From CAYWMD01 sp964458575 (GTDB taxonomy: Bacteria; Verrucomicrobiota; Verrucomicrobiia; Limisphaerales; JADLHS01), in NCBI GenBank assembly GCA_964458575.1, contig CAYWMD010000043.1:1-58069 (forward strand): 58,069 bases of DNA, in the 5' to 3' direction. Position numbers and translations under genes: made by a program. The notes under the pieces are model-generated. The model did no database searches. It was not told the DNA's origin and saw nothing but the letters and a program-made list of their open reading frames with translations. Positions within the stretch are counted from its first letter, which is position 1; each line of letters begins with the position of its first letter. This document shows positions 17,290 through 25,829 of the stretch, one piece after another.

Positions 17290-17393
17290 AGCTCCAACCA
17301 CCAAATTCCAATAAGGTTCATATCTGGTCACGAAGTCTTGGAGCTTTTGGCTTGGTGCTTCTCTGGAGCTTGGTCTTTGGAATTGGGAGCTTT
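17253..17393. repeat. dispersed CCAAGCACCAA/CTTGGAGCTT inverted repeat spanning a gene junction
   Basis: The left arm (about 17253-17319) is rich in CCAAGCACC, CCAAGCTCC and CCAAATTCC words. The right arm (about 17337-17393) is the same kind of sequence inverted (CTTGGAGCTTTTGG, CTTGGTGCTTC, CTTTGGAATTGGGAGCTT). The left arm encodes the end of the exporter/acyltransferase and the right arm the hydrophobic part of the LolA signal peptide. A related piece is near 29092-29132. Confidence 0.75.
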
Positions 17394-18017
17394 CGCTGCA
17401 CAGGCGCGGACACCAACGCCGTCCTGAATTCCTGGATTGCCGCGCAAACCAATCTCCAGACCTGGACGGCAGATTTCACGCAGACCCGGACGCTCAAGAC
17501 GCTCGCGCAACCACTGGTCACGACCGGGCGCATCTGGTTCGTCGCGCCGAACCGGTTTCGTTGGGAACTGGGTTTGCCAGCCCGGACCATCGCGTTGCGG
17601 CAAAAGGACCAGATGTTCGTGATCTACCCGAAGTTGAAACACGCTGAACGGTATCCCCTGGGTGCGAAAGCCTCCGGCGAATGGCGCGACCTCTTGTCCC
17701 TGCTCGACGCGGGTTTCCCGCGCGACCGCGCCGACCTCGACGCGCGTTTCCGCATCCTTTCGCTTGCGGAAACCGATGGCTCATGGCAAGTCATTCTCCA
17801 ACCGAAGAGCGCCTTTGCCCGAAAGCTGATGAGCGAAATCCGCGTGAGCCTCGCCACCCGCACGTTTGCGTTGACCGGCACGGAACTGGTCTTCGTGGAC
17901 GGCTCGCGGATGCGGAATGACTTCACCAATGCGGTTTTGAATCCGGCGCTCGATGAAAGGTTGTTCGATTGGAAGCCCGATCCCGATTATAAAGTCACCG
18001 AACCGTTGAAGAAATGA
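17286..18017 (+). CDS. lolA: LolA-like outer-membrane lipoprotein carrier
   Basis: 243 residues, ATGA overlap with the upstream stop. After the signal peptide (core LGAFGLVLLWSLVFGIGSF, about 19-37) the mature part matches LolA: LQTWTADFTQTRTLKTLAQP, GRIWFVAPNRFRWELG and ALRQKDQMFVIYPKLKH. LolA proteins form an open beta-barrel with a hydrophobic cavity that ferries acyl chains across the periplasm. Next to an MMPL exporter, this copy more likely serves a dedicated lipid than general lipoproteins. The signal-peptide core is encoded by one arm of a dispersed repeat. Confidence 0.85.
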   Translation: MKLQPPNSNKVHIWSRSLGAFGLVLLWSLVFGIGSFRCTGADTNAVLNSWIAAQTNLQTWTADFTQTRTLKTLAQPLVTTGRIWFVAPNRFRWELGLPARTIALRQKDQMFVIYPKLKHAERYPLGAKASGEWRDLLSLLDAGFPRDRADLDARFRILSLAETDGSWQVILQPKSAFARKLMSEIRVSLATRTFALTGTELVFVDGSRMRNDFTNAVLNPALDERLFDWKPDPDYKVTEPLKK

Positions 18018-18077
18018 ACCGCGATTTGCCGGCGATGACGGCCGTGAAAGCCACCCCCAATTAAACCGACCAGTCCC

Positions 18078-19415
18078 ATGCCACTTGGATTTCAACTTTT
18101 GATTGCGTTTGTCGTGGGAGGTGCGGCGGGCTGGCTCATCGGCTGGCTGCTGGGTCGGGCGCGCGCCGGCAGCGCGCTGCCGGATTCGCGACTGGAGGCG
18201 GAACTGCGGCAACAACTTGCGCAGCGGGGAGACGAATTGTCGCGAATCCGCAGCCAGTTGACCGACGCTTCGAATGCGCGCGCTACCGCCGAAGCCAGCA
18301 AGGCTGCGGCCGAAAAACTCCTCGCGGAACAACGGGTGTTGCAGGAAAAGGCGCTGGCGGATTTGCGCGAGACCTTCAAGGCATTGAGCGCCGACGCGCT
18401 GAAGCAGACCGCGCCGGAGTTTCTCCGCCTGGCCGAGCAAAGTTTCGGTAAATTGCAGGAAGCCGCCAAAGGCGATCTCGACAAGCGGCAGGAGTCCATC
18501 AAGGTGCTGGTGGAGCCGCTCAAGCAGCAGTTGGAAACCTACCAGAAACGTTTACAACAGAGCGAGACCGACCACAACAAAGCCTTGGGTGACGTGCAAC
18601 GGCATCTGGCGATGCTCGCCCAGTCAAGTCAGTCACTTGCTCAAGAAACCCAGCAGTTCCGCATGGTGCTCAAGTCCAATCAAGCGCGCGGCAAATGGGG
18701 CGAGGAAACGTTGCGGCGGGTGGTCGAGGCCGCCGGCATGAGCGCGCATTGCGATTTCACCGAGCAGACGAAGGAGGGTGATGGCAAACCGGACTTGATC
18801 GTGCGGCTGCCGGGCGAACGAGTGATCATCGTGGACGCCAAGGTGCCGGAACTGGATTTTCTCAGCGCGCTGGAATCCGCCGACGCAACGACACGCGTCG
18901 AGTCGCTGGCGTCCCACGCCACGAAGTTGAAGGCCACCATCAAGGCACTGGCGGACCGCGACTATCCGAGCCAGTTTCCCAACGCGCTGGATTATGTAGT
19001 GCTGTTCCTGCCGGCGGAATCATTGTTCAGTGCGGCGTTGGAAGGTGACCGGGATTTGATCGTGTGGGCGGCCACAAGGCACATCATGCTCGCCACGCCG
19101 GCATCGCTGATCGCCCTGTTACGGTCGGTGAGCGTGAGCTGGCAGCAACACGCGCAAACGGAGAACACCCGGGAGATCGCGACCGCCGCGCAGGATTTTT
19201 TCGCGCGGGTGCAGGTGTTCACCAAGCATCTGGAAGGCATTCGCACCGGATTGGAGTTGGCAAACAAGGCGTTCAATCAGGCCGTGGGCAGCTACGAGGC
19301 GCGCATCCGGCCGAGCGGGGAAAAACTGCTCAAGCTCGGCGGCGGCGACGCGAACAAACAACTGGCAGACCTCCAGCCGCTGGATGAAACCTTGAGGCTG
19401 CCACCGGGCGGCTAA
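18078..19415 (+). CDS. rmuC: DNA recombination protein RmuC
   Basis: 445 residues. An N-terminal membrane anchor (about 5-26, FQLLIAFVVGGAAGWLIGWL) is followed by a long coiled coil (about 35-200), then the RmuC nuclease-like core with NQARGKWGEETLRRVVEAAG, KPDLIVRLPGERVIIVDAKV and NALDYVVLFLPAE. RmuC limits recombination at short inverted repeats by an unknown nuclease activity, a role that would suit a genome so rich in inverted repeats, though that link is speculation. It starts 60 bases after lolA. Confidence 0.95.
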   Translation: MPLGFQLLIAFVVGGAAGWLIGWLLGRARAGSALPDSRLEAELRQQLAQRGDELSRIRSQLTDASNARATAEASKAAAEKLLAEQRVLQEKALADLRETFKALSADALKQTAPEFLRLAEQSFGKLQEAAKGDLDKRQESIKVLVEPLKQQLETYQKRLQQSETDHNKALGDVQRHLAMLAQSSQSLAQETQQFRMVLKSNQARGKWGEETLRRVVEAAGMSAHCDFTEQTKEGDGKPDLIVRLPGERVIIVDAKVPELDFLSALESADATTRVESLASHATKLKATIKALADRDYPSQFPNALDYVVLFLPAESLFSAALEGDRDLIVWAATRHIMLATPASLIALLRSVSVSWQQHAQTENTREIATAAQDFFARVQVFTKHLEGIRTGLELANKAFNQAVGSYEARIRPSGEKLLKLGGGDANKQLADLQPLDETLRLPPGG

Positions 19416-19416
19416 G

Positions 19417-21348
19417 ATGCGCACGCTCGCGGTCATGGCGTTGTGGCTGGGATTCCTCGCGGGGGTCGCATCTGCGAGTTCCCTCGAACGTCTCAAATAC
19501 AACCATCCCGGCCTGGTGGTGGATCTTGGCGTTGGTCTGTGGGCGTGGCCGTTGCCGATGGACTTCGACGGCGACGGTGATCTCGATCTTGTGGTGAACT
19601 GCCAGGACAAGCCCTACAACGGTGTCTATTTCTTTGAGAACGCGAGCGGTGACACGGCCCGGAATCCGATGCCGGTCTTCAAACCCGCCCGCAGAATCAG
19701 CGCGGGGTTGAAGAACGTCCAGGTCAGTCACGTGGACGGCAAACCGCGCGTGCTGTCGCCAGCGACCGAGTACCCGGATTTTCTGAAATCGGGTCTGGCG
19801 TCTCCCAAGCCACTTCCGCTGCCCGAAAAGGTCAGTCAACTGAAAGGGCGCGCGAACATGTGGCGTTACGTGGATTACGATGGGGATGGCGCGCTGGACG
19901 TGATCGTGGGCGCGGATGTCTGGAGCGACTACGGCTGGGACAACGCGTACGATGCGACGGGGAAATGGACCAACGGCCCGCTGCGGGGTTACGTCTATTG
20001 CATTCGTAATACCGGCTCAACCGGGAAGCCGGTGTATGATCAGCCCGTGCGGGTCATGGCCGGCGAAAAGCCGGTCGAAGTTTTTGGCTGGCCCTCGCCC
20101 AGCTTTGCCGACTTTGACGGCGATGGTGATCTCGACCTGTTGTGCGGCGAATTCCTGGATGGCTTTACGTATTTTGAAAATATCGGCAGCCGCCGGTCGC
20201 CGAAATATGCGGCCGGCAAACGCCTGCGGACCGCAAATGGCACGCCTTTGGCCATGGACCTCGAAATGATCACGCCCGTGGCGATTGATTGGGACAAAGA
20301 CGGCGACTTTGATTTGATCGTGGGCGATGAGGACGGTCGCGTGGCATTCGTCGAGAACACCGGGAAGCCGGACCAAGAGCACACGCCGCAATTTCTTGCG
20401 CCACGGTATTTTCAGCAGGAAGCGGATGACTTGAAGTGCGGCGCGCTGGCGACACCGGCGGGGTTTGACTGGGACGGTGATGGTGACATGGACATCATCA
20501 GCGGCAACACGGCCGGCCACATTTTATTCTTCGAAAACCTGAGCGGACCGGGCGTGGAGCAACCGCGCTGGGCAAAACCGAGTTTTCTCGAAGCCGACGG
20601 CCGTGTGATTCGCATCCAAGCTGGCCCAAACGGCAGCATCCAGGGCCCGTGCGAGGCGAAGTGGGGTTATACAACATTGAGCGTGGCGGATTGGGACGAA
20701 GACGGCCTGCCCGACCTGGTTGTGAATTCCATCTGGGGCAAAGTGGTTTGGTACAGGAACGTCGGCACACGCAAACAACCGGCACTCCGGCCCGCACAAC
20801 CCATCGAAGTCGAATGGAACGGTCCCCAACCAACGCTCAACTACGGCTGGTTGCGTCCGGAAGGCAAGGCGCTGCTGACGCAATGGCGGACGACCCCCGT
20901 GGCGGTAGATTGGAACCAGGACGGGCTGGTTGATCTGGTGATGCTGGATCACGAGGGTTACCTCGCTTGGTTTGAACGGGCCAGGCGCGGAGGCCGAGCC
21001 GTGCTGCTCGCGCCGCGCCGCGTGTTCGGCAATGAGAACGGAGATTCGCTGAAACTGAGCGCGGGCATCGCCGGCAAGAGCGGACGCCGGAAGATGTGCA
21101 TCACGGATTGGGATGGCGATGGGAATCTCGATATCCTGCTGAATTCTTCGAGCGCGAACTTCCTGCGCCAAGTTGGAAACCGCGATGGAAAATGGTTTTT
21201 TCAGGACACGGGCCCCCTGGTGGCACAAAACATCGAGGGCCACGATGTCAGCCCCACGACGGTGGATTTCAACGCGGACGGGGTGCCGGATTTTCTAGGC
21301 GGGGCTGAGGATGGGCGCTTTTATTATCTCCGAAACCCGCGCCGCTGA
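19417..21348 (+). CDS. secreted FG-GAP/VCBS beta-propeller protein
   Basis: 643 residues with a signal peptide (MRTLAVMALWLGFLAGVASA). It contains at least seven Asp-rich FG-GAP/VCBS motifs, for example FDGDGDLDLVVN, YDGDGALDVIVG, FDGDGDLDLLCG, WDKDGDFDLIVG, WDGDGDMDIISG and WDEDGLPDLVVN. Each is a calcium-binding loop within a propeller blade. Such proteins are secreted and often act in adhesion or carbohydrate binding; the ligand here is unknown. The ATG comes one base after the rmuC stop. Confidence 0.9.
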   Translation: MRTLAVMALWLGFLAGVASASSLERLKYNHPGLVVDLGVGLWAWPLPMDFDGDGDLDLVVNCQDKPYNGVYFFENASGDTARNPMPVFKPARRISAGLKNVQVSHVDGKPRVLSPATEYPDFLKSGLASPKPLPLPEKVSQLKGRANMWRYVDYDGDGALDVIVGADVWSDYGWDNAYDATGKWTNGPLRGYVYCIRNTGSTGKPVYDQPVRVMAGEKPVEVFGWPSPSFADFDGDGDLDLLCGEFLDGFTYFENIGSRRSPKYAAGKRLRTANGTPLAMDLEMITPVAIDWDKDGDFDLIVGDEDGRVAFVENTGKPDQEHTPQFLAPRYFQQEADDLKCGALATPAGFDWDGDGDMDIISGNTAGHILFFENLSGPGVEQPRWAKPSFLEADGRVIRIQAGPNGSIQGPCEAKWGYTTLSVADWDEDGLPDLVVNSIWGKVVWYRNVGTRKQPALRPAQPIEVEWNGPQPTLNYGWLRPEGKALLTQWRTTPVAVDWNQDGLVDLVMLDHEGYLAWFERARRGGRAVLLAPRRVFGNENGDSLKLSAGIAGKSGRRKMCITDWDGDGNLDILLNSSSANFLRQVGNRDGKWFFQDTGPLVAQNIEGHDVSPTTVDFNADGVPDFLGGAEDGRFYYLRNPRR

Positions 21349-21433
21349 GTTGCCACAATGAAATGGTGCCCATGGTTTCAACTCTCCGGTTGACGAAGCG
21401 GGCAACACCGCGCAAGTTCGCCGCCACTGAGTC

Positions 21434-22243
21434 ATGATTTGCTCCCGCAACTTCACTTCCTGCCCGCACCGCGGTCTCTGCATGGCCATCCTGATCTTCC
21501 TTTGTCTCATCCGTCCGAGTCCCGGCCAAACTGCGAAACCGGACCGGGCCAACTCGGTTGCGCTGGAAATGGACAAGGCCAAAGCCGCCATCGCCGCCGA
21601 AGTGACGGCGATGCTTCGGACGAACTTGGTCAGCGGGAGCTACACGACGGTCTGGCGGCAGTTTGAGGATGCGGCGATCATCGCGTTGGAAAGGGTGCTG
21701 CCGCAGCACGTTCCCGAATTGTCGTCCACCAATTTCGACGCGGGCACCACCGGCCGGGAAAAGAATCGGCTCGCCGATCTGGCCATTGTCGTCGGAGGAA
21801 AACAGATTGAGATTTCCATCAAGGCGGCGCGGCGGTCGGGCAATCCCGAAAACGACATGGGCACATTTCGCGAACATCCGACACGCAAGAAGCTGTTTGC
21901 CGATTCGTTTACGCTTTGGGTGCGATACGACGATGCCGAAAAGGAGATCACCTGTGACCGGGTTTTCTTCGACCGAACCTGGCGGTTCGTCGGCCGGTCG
22001 TCGGTGGTGGACGGCGTGAAGTACCGCAAGAAGGACGGCAACATGCGTCCCAAGCCGTGGGCGATGTTCGATTCGGGCGCGTCCTTCTGGAAAAGCGAGG
22101 CGGATTTTGAGGCGGCAGTAAAGCGGGCCGAGCTCTATCGCGCGAATGAGTTGATCAAGGAATATCTGGATGACTTGAGCGAGAATGATCAGCGGGTGCT
22201 GTATGAGAAGCTGAAGGGGAAGTTTGAGCGGACGGGAAACTGA
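21434..22243 (+). CDS. secreted protein with a possible PD-(D/E)XK nuclease-like core
   Basis: 269 residues. The N-terminus is a signal peptide (core MAILIFLCLIRPSPG; a shorter start at 21482 also works). The central part KNRLADLAIVVGGKQIEISI followed by KAAR has the Asp ... beta-strand-Lys spacing of restriction-endonuclease-like folds, although the usual ExK is read here as SIK. Later segments (SFTLWVRYDDAEKEITCDRV, FFDRTWRFVGRSS) fit an alpha/beta fold. The C-terminus is a charged helix. I do not recognise a named family, and the nuclease reading is tentative. Confidence 0.6.
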   Translation: MICSRNFTSCPHRGLCMAILIFLCLIRPSPGQTAKPDRANSVALEMDKAKAAIAAEVTAMLRTNLVSGSYTTVWRQFEDAAIIALERVLPQHVPELSSTNFDAGTTGREKNRLADLAIVVGGKQIEISIKAARRSGNPENDMGTFREHPTRKKLFADSFTLWVRYDDAEKEITCDRVFFDRTWRFVGRSSVVDGVKYRKKDGNMRPKPWAMFDSGASFWKSEADFEAAVKRAELYRANELIKEYLDDLSENDQRVLYEKLKGKFERTGN

Positions 22244-22245
22244 TT

Positions 22246-22285
22246 GCCCTCACCCCGGCCCTCGCCCATCCGATGGGAGAGGGAG
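22246..22285. repeat. dispersed CCCTCACCCC...GGGAGAGGG repeat
   Basis: CCCTCACCCC, then CTCGCCCATC and GATGGGAGAGGGAG, a GC-rich repeat with an internal hairpin (CCCATC/GATGGG). A close copy lies in frame inside ctaA at 42169-42210. Confidence 0.6.
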
Positions 22286-22384
22286 AATTGACGCCGGTTC
22301 GCCGGCAATCAAAGTCGGCTTGCACCACGGTCGAATCCTGCCGACGAGCCGCCTGCACTCCCAAGTCCACCACCTCCTCGGTGG

Positions 22385-23491
22385 CTACAGTGAGCTCACA
22401 AATTTCTGCATCGCTTTTTCCTGCTGCTCGATGGATTCGACCAGCTTGAACTGCGTGCGGCAACGGTCGAGATTGTGATCGGGGCGGTGGATGCGAAAGT
22501 AAGTGTCGCCGCTGAGGTAGTCGGTGAGGAAGCGGATGCCGATTTCGAAGGTGATGAGCTTGCCGGAGAAGGCGAGATGCGATTTCTCGGCCCGGGTAAG
22601 GAATTTGCCGGCGGTGGACAGATAACCCCGCGTGAGTTGTTTGAAAATGGGCATGTGCATCTTCACCTTGGAAAGGTCCGTCTCGTCCTCCAGTGTTGGA
22701 CTTGTGGTGGTGCGGACCATGTCGCCGAAGTCGTAGAGCGCGCAGCCGGGCATGACGGTGTCGAGGTCCACCACGCACTTGGCTTCGCCGGTGAGCGTGT
22801 CGAGCATGACATTGTTGAATTTGGTGTCGTTGTGCGTGATGCGTTCGGGGATTTTTTTTCGGGTCATCGCATTGAGGATGACGTCCACCAAAGGCTCGTG
22901 TTGGAGGGCAAACTTGATTTCCGAGCGGGCGTTCTGGGCGCGGTTGTAGCGGTCTTTTTCGACGGCGCGTTGAAGGGCGGCGAAGCGTTTCCGCGTGTGG
23001 TGAAAGTCGGGAATGGTTTCATTCAATCTTTCGCCGGGAAGATCCACGAGGAGATTCTGGAATTCGCCGAAGGCCCGTCCCGCCTGGAACGCCTGGTCCG
23101 GGGATTGGACGGACTCGAAGGTTTGCACACCTTCGATGAAGACAAACGTGCGCCAGTATTCATCGTCGCGACTGCGGTAAAAGGACTGGCCATCGCGGGT
23201 GGGGATGACAATCAGGGAGCGGCGCGTAATGTCGCGGGCGGTCTGAGCTTCCAGTTTGCGCCGGATGTGCGCCGTGACGCGAGTAACGTTCTTCATCACG
23301 GCGGGTGGATTCTTGAAAACGCTCTTGTTGATCTTCTGGTGAATGTAGCGGACGCGCATACCGCCCTGGTCGTAGGTGGCGGAGTAGGTTTCGTTGATGT
23401 GGCCGATCTTGAAGGTTTCGGCGTGGAGGATTTCGCCGTAGATCTGGAATTGCCGGGAGATTTCCTGCAGTTGCTTTTCTTGGTAGGCCAT
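22385..23491 (-). CDS. aminoglycoside-phosphotransferase-fold kinase, NahK-like (N-acetylhexosamine 1-kinase)
   Basis: 368 residues, close to NahK length. The kinase motifs are ITHNDTKFNNVMLD near residue 218 (catalytic Asp in HND, metal-binding Asn) and KCVVDLDTVMPGCALYDFGD, the DFG-equivalent region seen in NahK. The N-terminus (GHINETYSATY) is the nucleotide-clamp strand. NahK-type enzymes phosphorylate GlcNAc or GalNAc at C1 for salvage; the exact sugar is inferred from similarity. No nucleotidyltransferase or phosphorylase partner is adjacent. Confidence 0.8.
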   Translation of the reverse strand: MAYQEKQLQEISRQFQIYGEILHAETFKIGHINETYSATYDQGGMRVRYIHQKINKSVFKNPPAVMKNVTRVTAHIRRKLEAQTARDITRRSLIVIPTRDGQSFYRSRDDEYWRTFVFIEGVQTFESVQSPDQAFQAGRAFGEFQNLLVDLPGERLNETIPDFHHTRKRFAALQRAVEKDRYNRAQNARSEIKFALQHEPLVDVILNAMTRKKIPERITHNDTKFNNVMLDTLTGEAKCVVDLDTVMPGCALYDFGDMVRTTTSPTLEDETDLSKVKMHMPIFKQLTRGYLSTAGKFLTRAEKSHLAFSGKLITFEIGIRFLTDYLSGDTYFRIHRPDHNLDRCRTQFKLVESIEQQEKAMQKFVSSL

Positions 23492-23696
23492 AAAGCTTGA
23501 TCAGTTGCAGCAGGATAGTGACCGCGAGACCGGACGTTGGCAAATGGGAATTTGCCGAGAGTAGTGGTCTGGCTGGTGTGGTGCTTGACCGGGAGGCGCC
23601 CGCGAGCTAGAAGTTTTCGTGTGAAATGCGCTGAGCATCGGTTTGCTTCCCTCGTGGTTTGGGCCGCGCTTTTCCAGTAGGAGACGGAGTTGCCAC

Positions 23697-24818
23697 ATGA
23701 AATACGCAGATATCCTCCGAGGCGTTCTTCTCGTCGCCATGCTTGGACGGACCGCAAGTTCCCGGGCGGAGCAAAATTCCGGCAACGCGCATGCGGATGA
23801 CAATCCGGCCTTGAAGGCCTTCGCCGGCTTGAATCCAGTTGATGCTCACGCCCACGTTTACCGGGACGACGCGGCACTGCCGGATTTTCTGCAACGCTTG
23901 AATTTCCGGTTTCTCAATATTTGCGTGATTGACGATCGCGATCCTGACTTCAAAGGACTCGAACCGCAGCGCAGCCAGGTCTTGGGCGTGTACCGGCGCA
24001 CGTCGGGCCGCGCCGCCTTCTGCACGACGTTCAGCCCCTATGATTTCGAAGCCCCCGGCTTCAGCGAGCGGGTGAAGCAGCAACTCGATGAAGACTTTTC
24101 GGGGGGGGCCATTGCCGTGAAGATTTACAAAACCATCGGCATGGAAATCACCAACCGCGCGGGAAGCTTTCTGATGGCGGACGATCCGGTCTTCGATCCC
24201 ATCTACCGGCACATTGCCGCGAATCACCGCACCGTGGTCGCTCACCTCGCGGAACCTTCCTCGTGCTGGGAACCACCCAATCCCACCAGCCCCGACTACG
24301 CCTACTATCAGAAGTACACGAACGAGTATGCGTACCTTCACCCGGAGTACCCCTCCAAAGCGGCCATTCTGGAGGCGCGCGATCACGTGATGGCGAAACA
24401 TCCGCAGCTTCGCCTGGTGGGCGCTCACCTGGGGAGCATGGAGACGAATGTCAGCGACATGGCCGTGCGTTTTGACCGCCATCCCAACTTCGCGGTGGAT
24501 ACGGCGGCCCGCGTGCCCTACCTGATGCTTCAGCCGCGTGACCGGGTCCGGGCGTTTCTGATCAAATACCAGGACCGGGTTCTCTATGGTACCGATTTCG
24601 TGTTCATGCCGAACGACGACCCTCGGAAGGCGCTCAAGAAATGGCAGGACACATTGGAGCGGGATTGGACGTATTTGGCGACGGACCAAACCTTCCAGTT
24701 CAGAGGGCACGAAATCCGGGGGTTGCGCCTGCCACCGCAGGTCCTTCGGAAGTTATACCACGAAAATGCGGTTCGCTGGCTGCCAGGCATTCTAGGACCC
24801 CCGCCGCGGTCCCCCTGA
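23697..24818 (+). CDS. secreted amidohydrolase-family (TIM-barrel) hydrolase
   Basis: 373 residues from MKYADILRGV, with a signal peptide through about 24. The metal-dependent hydrolase pattern is visible: VDAHAHVYRDD (the HxH pair near the N-terminus), IAVKIYK (a possible bridging Lys), TVVAHLAEPS, LVGAHLGSME and GTDFVF (the C-terminal Asp). This matches amidohydrolase_2-type enzymes. The substrate is unknown, and the exported location is unusual for catabolic members. The open frame extends 18 codons upstream without value. Confidence 0.8.
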   Translation: MKYADILRGVLLVAMLGRTASSRAEQNSGNAHADDNPALKAFAGLNPVDAHAHVYRDDAALPDFLQRLNFRFLNICVIDDRDPDFKGLEPQRSQVLGVYRRTSGRAAFCTTFSPYDFEAPGFSERVKQQLDEDFSGGAIAVKIYKTIGMEITNRAGSFLMADDPVFDPIYRHIAANHRTVVAHLAEPSSCWEPPNPTSPDYAYYQKYTNEYAYLHPEYPSKAAILEARDHVMAKHPQLRLVGAHLGSMETNVSDMAVRFDRHPNFAVDTAARVPYLMLQPRDRVRAFLIKYQDRVLYGTDFVFMPNDDPRKALKKWQDTLERDWTYLATDQTFQFRGHEIRGLRLPPQVLRKLYHENAVRWLPGILGPPPRSP

Positions 24819-24822
24819 AATG

Positions 24823-24847
24823 AAAAGCCCGCTGGGCGCGGGCTTTT
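24823..24847. terminator. bidirectional intrinsic terminator
   Basis: AAAAGCCCGC, a five-base loop TGGGC, and GCGGGCTTTT form a perfect ten-base-pair stem with A and T tracts on both sides. It separates the amidohydrolase (plus) from efp (minus) and can serve both. Confidence 0.85.
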
Positions 24848-24873
24848 CGTGATCCTTGGATTCAGGCTGAGCC

Positions 24874-25434
24874 TCAGGCCCGCTCCATGTATTTCCCGGT
24901 GCGCGTATCAATCTTGATTTTCTCGCCCGTCTTGATGAACAGGGGCGCCTGCACGGTGATGCCGGTTTCCACCTTGATCGTTTTTTGTACGTTGTTCGCC
25001 GAATCACCTCGAATGCCTTCGGGCGCATCTGTCACCGTGAGCACCACGCTCGGCGGGATTTCAACACTTACCGCCTTCTCTTCCACAAAAGTCACGGTCG
25101 CGTTGCCATTCTCAACCAGATAGTTTTTGGCATCACCCACCAGTTCCGGAATGAGCGTCACGGTTTCGTACGTCTCCGGGTCGGTGAATACAAAGTCATT
25201 GCCGTCCTTGTAGCTGAATTCCATCTTCTTGGTCATCATCGGCACGGTTTCGACTTTTTCCGTGGAACTGAAGCGCACGTCAGAGGATTTGCCCGTGCGG
25301 ATGCTGCGGAGGGTCGCTTGCACAAAAGCCCGGAGATTGCCGGGTGTGCGGTGCTGCACGTCGAGCACCACACAGATGTCCCCGTTGTAATCAATCGCCT
25401 GTCCACGGCGAAGGTCGTTTGCTGCTACTGCCAT
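24874..25434 (-). CDS. efp: elongation factor P, tip residue not lysine
   Basis: 186 residues, normal EF-P length with all three beta-barrel domains (domain III ends GEKIKIDTRTGKYMERA). EF-P enters the ribosome E site and relieves stalling at consecutive prolines. The tip of the domain I loop reads TPGNLRAF where most EF-Ps have PGKGxAF, so the position of modified Lys34 is Asn, with Arg two residues later. No modification enzymes (EpmA, EarP, YmfI) are in the window. It converges on a shared terminator. Confidence 0.93.
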   Translation of the reverse strand: MAVAANDLRRGQAIDYNGDICVVLDVQHRTPGNLRAFVQATLRSIRTGKSSDVRFSSTEKVETVPMMTKKMEFSYKDGNDFVFTDPETYETVTLIPELVGDAKNYLVENGNATVTFVEEKAVSVEIPPSVVLTVTDAPEGIRGDSANNVQKTIKVETGITVQAPLFIKTGEKIKIDTRTGKYMERA

Positions 25435-25763
25435 ATTCGGTATTTAGGTCGGTGTTTATTATTGCATCCCTGAGTCAGGGGATGGACAGGGTAGCGGGGT
25501 TCGGGGGTTATGCAAGCGCTGTTTTAGCAGGGTGGCCACCTGGTCCGGCCGAAGTTTCCCGCACTGGCGTGTGGCCTAGACGAGGCCTTCGTGGGCGGCT
25601 GCTTGAGCATTGCCAGCAGCCCGTGAGGTCAACGCGGACACTTTTGTATCAGATTGTGTCAAAATTCGGTGGGCGGGGTCATGCGCGGGCGCAATAGAAA
25701 ATGAGGCGCTTGCGGGGCTTTTCAAGGGATGAAAGTCCTGCCATAAAGATTGCTATTATTCGT
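25435..25763. other. intergenic region without a supported gene
   Basis: About 330 bases between the divergent efp and fecR-like genes. Short open frames here have no family resemblance. The right end runs into the fecR promoter. Confidence 0.5.
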
Positions 25764-25791
25764 TTGACAACGCGTGACGCATCCCTAAAAT
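25764..25791 (+). promoter_or_regulatory. sigma70-type promoter of the FecR-domain gene
   Basis: TTGACA at 25764-25769, a 16-base spacer, and TAAAAT at 25786-25791, placing a start near 25798, about 32 bases before the ATG. Confidence 0.7.
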
Positions 25792-25829
25792 GTAACCAGA
25801 TTAACGAGTCTTTTTTGAACCGAACACTT

